A DNA stretch of 8,024 nucleotides from an uncultured Parasphingopyxis sp. (GTDB lineage: Bacteria > Pseudomonadota > Alphaproteobacteria > Sphingomonadales > Sphingomonadaceae), in the NCBI GenBank assembly GCA_905479515.1, contig CAJQMX010000346.1:1-8024 (forward strand), written 5' to 3'. Positions 5,347 to 8,024 of the stretch are shown here, piece after piece (position 1 is the first letter of the stretch; each line of letters starts with the position of its first letter). Both the position numbers and the translations under genes were made by a program. The notes below the pieces were generated by a model, which saw only the letters and a list, made by a program, of their open reading frames with translations, had not been told where the DNA came from and searched no databases.

Positions 5347-6579
5347 TTAGACTGCCGCTTTTAGCGCGTCGACCAGGTCTGTTTTTTCCCATGGGAAGCT
5401 GTCGCCAACCGCCTTGCGCCCGAAATGGCCATAGGCTGCGGACTGTTTGTAGATCGGCTTGTTGAGGCCCAGATGCTCGCGGATGCCGCGTGGGGTCAGG
5501 CCGCGCAAAGACGGGATAGCCATGATGGCCTCTTCAATGGCCTCTTCGTCGACAGTGCCGGTGCCATGCGTATCAACATAGAGCGACAGCGGCTCAGAGA
5601 CGCCAATCGCATAGGCAAGCTGAATCGTGCAGCGCTTGGCGAGGCCAGCCGCAACGATGTTTTTCGCCAGATAACGGGTGATATATGCGGCAGAGCGATC
5701 AACTTTTGTCGGATCCTTGCCGCTGAATGCGCCGCCGCCATGCGGGGCTGCGCCGCCATAGGTGTCGACGATGATCTTGCGGCCGGTAAGCCCTGCATCG
5801 CCGTCTGGTCCGCCGATCTCGAAAGCACCGGTCGGGTTGATGTGATAGACGGTCTCGTCGGAAAGCAGCTCGGCGGGAATGATATCCGCGATGGCGCTTT
5901 TGACATAGGCTTTAAGCTCGGCTTCCTTCTCACCGGTATGATAGCCTTTGGCATGCTGGGTCGAGACGACGATGGCCGTGCAGGCAACGGGCTTGCCATT
6001 TTCAAATCGCAGCGTCACCTGGCTCTTGCTGTCAGGCTCAAGGAACGGCGCTGCGCCGCTTTTGCGGTCCGCAGCCATGCGCTGAAGAATCTTGTGGGAA
6101 TAGTCGAGGGTCGCCGGCATCAGGTCCGGTGTTTCATCACAGGCAAAACCGAACATGATGCCCTGATCGCCTGCGCCTTCGTCCTTGTTGCTGCCTTCTT
6201 CACCAGCATCCACGCCTTGCGCGATTTCCGTCGACTGGCCGTGCAGATGGTTCTCAAACTCAAGTGTTTCCCAATGGAAGCCGTCCTGCTCATACCCGAT
6301 CTCGCGGATCGTATGGCGTACGGCCTGCTCGATCTCGTCACGCGCGCCCGGTGCCCAGCCGCCATTCTCCGGCCATGACTGTTGATCATACATCGGTTTG
6401 CAGCGGATTTCGCCAGCCAGCACGACGCGCTGGGTCGTCGTCATCGTTTCACATGCGATTCGCGCCTCGGGATCTTTTGCCAGCATCAGATCGACAATCG
6501 CGTCAGACACCTGATCCGAAACCTTGTCTGGATGGCCTTCGGAAACACTTTCGGACGTGAAGAGATAGTTGCTGCGCAT
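5347..6579 (-). CDS. metK: S-adenosylmethionine synthetase
   Basis: MetK makes SAM from methionine and ATP in the cytoplasm, as a tetramer. The 410-residue protein has the N-terminal [13 protein letters not shown] (7-19), the signature hexapeptide region [10 protein letters not shown] (135-144), KSQVTLRF (185-192) and [22 protein letters not shown] (247-268). The glycine-rich phosphate-binding signature [14 protein letters not shown] (281-294) and YGHFGR near the C terminus (383-388) complete the set. It is about 25 residues longer than the E. coli enzyme, partly through an insert in the N-terminal domain (about 63-80), which I believe is common in alphaproteobacteria. The ATG has a GAGG box at 6589-6586 with a 6-nt spacer. 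It heads the run metK-matB-trmB-GFA. The 82-nt gap from lnt holds a hairpin that can pair with the ribosome binding site, so feedback control by SAM or SAH is plausible. Confidence 0.97.
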   Translation of the reverse strand: MRSNYLFTSESVSEGHPDKVSDQVSDAIVDLMLAKDPEARIACETMTTTQRVVLAGEIRCKPMYDQQSWPENGGWAPGARDEIEQAVRHTIREIGYEQDGFHWETLEFENHLHGQSTEIAQGVDAGEEGSNKDEGAGDQGIMFGFACDETPDLMPATLDYSHKILQRMAADRKSGAAPFLEPDSKSQVTLRFENGKPVACTAIVVSTQHAKGYHTGEKEAELKAYVKSAIADIIPAELLSDETVYHINPTGAFEIGGPDGDAGLTGRKIIVDTYGGAAPHGGGAFSGKDPTKVDRSAAYITRYLAKNIVAAGLAKRCTIQLAYAIGVSEPLSLYVDTHGTGTVDEEAIEEAIMAIPSLRGLTPRGIREHLGLNKPIYKQSAAYGHFGRKAVGDSFPWEKTDLVDALKAAV

Positions 6580-6585
6580 GCTTTT

Positions 6586-6636
6586 CCTCGATCAAATAGA
6601 CAAGGACCGGCGAAGCCGTTTAGGCGCGTCCGGTCC
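6586..6636 (-). promoter_or_regulatory. metK leader hairpin with potential pseudoknot to the ribosome binding site (riboswitch-like)
   Basis: On the minus strand, GGACCGG (6636-6630) pairs perfectly with CCGGTCC (6610-6604) around a 19-nt loop. The 3' end of the loop, CTTCG (6615-6611), can pair with CGAGG (6590-6586), which contains the metK Shine-Dalgarno GAGG. The pairing is 5 bp with one wobble and gives an H-type pseudoknot that would hide the ribosome binding site. The loop also contains AACGGCUUC, which I remember as part of the SAM/SAH riboswitch found before metK in Rhodobacterales. The loop is longer than in that motif and the 3' half of the core differs, so this is a resemblance, not an assignment. 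No U-run follows the stem, so it is not a terminator for lnt. An alternative small hairpin CGGC-UUC-GCCG competes with the main stem. Confidence 0.42.
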
Positions 6637-6658
6637 ACATATAAAGAATTCCTTATGT
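6637..6658 (-). repeat. AT-rich imperfect inverted repeat upstream of the metK leader hairpin
   Basis: ACATA at one end and TATGT at the other flank an AT-rich centre containing GAATTC, giving an imperfect 22-nt inverted repeat directly between the lnt stop (6662) and the GC-rich metK hairpin (starting at 6636). It may be the -10 region of a metK promoter (TATATG or TTATAT), but no convincing -35 partner was found at 16-18 nt. It could also be a second leader hairpin. The base pattern is visible; any role is guesswork. Confidence 0.25.
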
Positions 6659-6661
6659 CCC

Positions 6662-8024
6662 TTAGCGGGCGCGTCGCATGAGTGCAAATGCCAATGCGGC
6701 GAGCAGCAGCGCGAAAAGCAGCGGGATGAGGTTTCCATATTGCGCAAAGAATGTGGGCGAATTGGCGCGGGGAAGCCGCGTATTGATGGTGCCGGCTTCG
6801 CGATAGGGGATATGGTCCGTCACTTGCCCATTGGCGTTGATTACGGCGGAAATGCCGGTTGGCGTGGAGCGTATCACTGGCAGGCCCTCTTCGATTGCCC
6901 GGAGCCTTGCCTGAGCGAGGTGCTGGGGCGGGCCCCATGTGCCGAACCAGGCATCGTTGGAAGGGTTGAAGATGAAATCGGGGCGGTTGGCCCGGTCCAC
7001 CACCTGACCTGAAAAATTGATTTCATAGCAAATCTGCCCGCCGACAGAGCCAAAGCCGGGCAGGGCGATTGTCTGCGGCCCCGGCCCCGGCCAGAAATCG
7101 AGATCGCCGGGCGCGAGGCGCGACATGCCGACCGCCTCGAAAAACCCTCGCAGCGGGAGATATTCACCGAAATGCACAAGGTTCGCCTTGTCATAGCGCC
7201 CGATCATCTCGGCCTCGGCATTCATTGCATACAGGCTGTTGCGCGCGCCCGCGACGCGGCGGTTGCCGCCCGGGTCGGTTTCAATAATCAATTTGGTCGC
7301 GCCGAGCAGCAGGATATCGTCAGGGCCGAGCAGGTCTGCGATGCGGAAGCGGGCCAGAGGATCATCCTCGATAAAATCGGGAACGGCAGCTTCGGGCCAG
7401 AAGATCAGGCGCGGCGCCGAACCGGTTTCGCCGGTGGTATCTGCCAGACGCTGGAAATTGCGCGCGGCAAATTCCGTCTCCCATTTTTCCGACTGGTCGA
7501 TATTGGGCTGGATTACGCGGATCAGGGGTTGGGGTGTCTGGTTCGCAGGCGGTGTAACTTCAAACGGGATAGCATTGAGCGAGCCGACTGCGACAATCAT
7601 GATGGGCAAGAGCAGTGCCGCAGCTGCAGGCTTCCATCGCGACTGGAAAGCGAGAAAAATCCCACCTGCGACCAGTATGATCAACCCCGATAGTCCGTAT
7701 GTACCGAGCCAGGCAGACGATCCAGCTGCCCAAGCAGATGTGTTCATATCGCTAACGGTAATTGCCGACAGCGGGTTCCAGGCAAAGCTGAACAATATGG
7801 TTGCGCGCAGATATTCGGTGACGATCCATGCGGCCGCGAACAGCAGGACGAAAGTTACCGGCATGCCCTTGGCAATCCGCCACGCCAGCGCCGTCGCAAG
7901 GCCGGGAAACAGCGCAAGGTAAAGCGCGGCGATCACCACAGCGAGCCAGCCGAGCCAGGGTGGCATGGCCGCCTGATAGGTGAAGGAGGTCGCGATCCAG
8001 TTAAGCCCGATGGCGAAATGACCA
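6662..8024 (-). CDS. lnt: Apolipoprotein N-acyltransferase Lnt, C-terminal part
   Basis: Lnt is the inner-membrane enzyme that adds the third acyl chain to the N-terminal cysteine of lipoproteins. The reading frame stays open to the right edge (visible protein begins GHFAIGLNWIATSF), so the true start lies outside and the ATG at 7966 is internal. Hydrophobic segments lie at about 7960-7880, 7860-7785, 7725-7645 and 7625-7575. The periplasmic nitrilase-type domain follows, with the catalytic triad visible as Glu in IFWPEAAVP (codon 7393-7391), Lys in GRYDKANLVHFGEYLPL (7189-7187) and Cys in GGQICYEINF (7030-7028). NPSNDAWFG and RSTPTGISAVI are also typical. A final membrane segment (LIPLLFALLLAALAFALM) precedes the end RRAR. 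The protein is complete at its C terminus, with all catalytic residues. It lies upstream of metK, the usual alphaproteobacterial neighbour as I know it. It would be needed to mature the lipoprotein encoded at 994-2133. Confidence 0.95.
   Translation of the reverse strand, partial: GHFAIGLNWIATSFTYQAAMPPWLGWLAVVIAALYLALFPGLATALAWRIAKGMPVTFVLLFAAAWIVTEYLRATILFSFAWNPLSAITVSDMNTSAWAAGSSAWLGTYGLSGLIILVAGGIFLAFQSRWKPAAAALLLPIMIVAVGSLNAIPFEVTPPANQTPQPLIRVIQPNIDQSEKWETEFAARNFQRLADTTGETGSAPRLIFWPEAAVPDFIEDDPLARFRIADLLGPDDILLLGATKLIIETDPGGNRRVAGARNSLYAMNAEAEMIGRYDKANLVHFGEYLPLRGFFEAVGMSRLAPGDLDFWPGPGPQTIALPGFGSVGGQICYEINFSGQVVDRANRPDFIFNPSNDAWFGTWGPPQHLAQARLRAIEEGLPVIRSTPTGISAVINANGQVTDHIPYREAGTINTRLPRANSPTFFAQYGNLIPLLFALLLAALAFALMRRAR

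Noticed and set aside
5425..6378. Plus-strand open frame of 317 codons antisense to metK
   Set aside because: It is fully contained within metK, whose motifs cover the whole region; no independent evidence of coding.
6604..6636. Intrinsic terminator of lnt
   Set aside because: The GC-rich stem is there, but it is followed by TTGTCT rather than a U-run, and the loop is 19 nt long. A leader structure for metK explains it better.
7076..7094. CCCCGG-type short tandem repeat
   Set aside because: It is the codons for the Gly-Pro-Gly-Pro stretch of Lnt; too short to be a meaningful repeat.

Overview
The window looks like a chromosomal segment of an alphaproteobacterium, most likely a member of the Sphingomonadales. 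Two things suggest this. The MetK, TrmB, RimP, NusA and Lnt proteins read like alphaproteobacterial versions. Their order and orientation (lnt, metK, trmB, rimP, nusA, all on the minus strand) follow a block I remember as conserved in alphaproteobacteria. The order-level placement is inference from protein resemblance and was not tested by a search.

Layout from right to left, in the direction of minus-strand transcription. The 3' part of lnt (apolipoprotein N-acyltransferase) enters from the right edge. After an 82-nt gap with a structured leader comes metK (S-adenosylmethionine synthetase). Next are matB (malonyl-CoA synthetase), trmB (tRNA m7G46 methyltransferase) and a small GFA-family zinc protein. 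matB, trmB and the GFA gene are almost certainly co-transcribed with metK: the gaps and overlaps are a 10-nt gap, a TGATG overlap and an ATGA overlap. A plus-strand pair follows, made of a PQQ-dependent sugar dehydrogenase-like lipoprotein and a small Rieske protein joined by a TGATG overlap. It ends tail to tail with the GFA gene, 2 nt apart. At the left end rimP and the 5' end of nusA are again on the minus strand. They are driven by a recognisable housekeeping promoter in the 183-nt divergent gap, which also carries inverted repeats in front of the dehydrogenase gene.

Functionally, most of the window is housekeeping: lipoprotein maturation, SAM supply, a SAM-using tRNA methyltransferase, ribosome maturation and transcription elongation. 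Embedded in it are accessory metabolic genes (matB, GFA, dehydrogenase plus Rieske pair).

The most unusual item is the 218-residue Rieske protein. It appears to carry the mononuclear-iron (catalytic-like) motif at its N terminus and the [2Fe-2S] Rieske motif at its C terminus, the reverse of canonical Rieske oxygenases. A second point of interest is the metK leader, which can fold into a hairpin whose loop pairs with the metK Shine-Dalgarno sequence. That architecture resembles SAM/SAH-type riboswitches. No RNA genes, insertion sequences, CRISPR arrays or convincing intrinsic terminators were seen.
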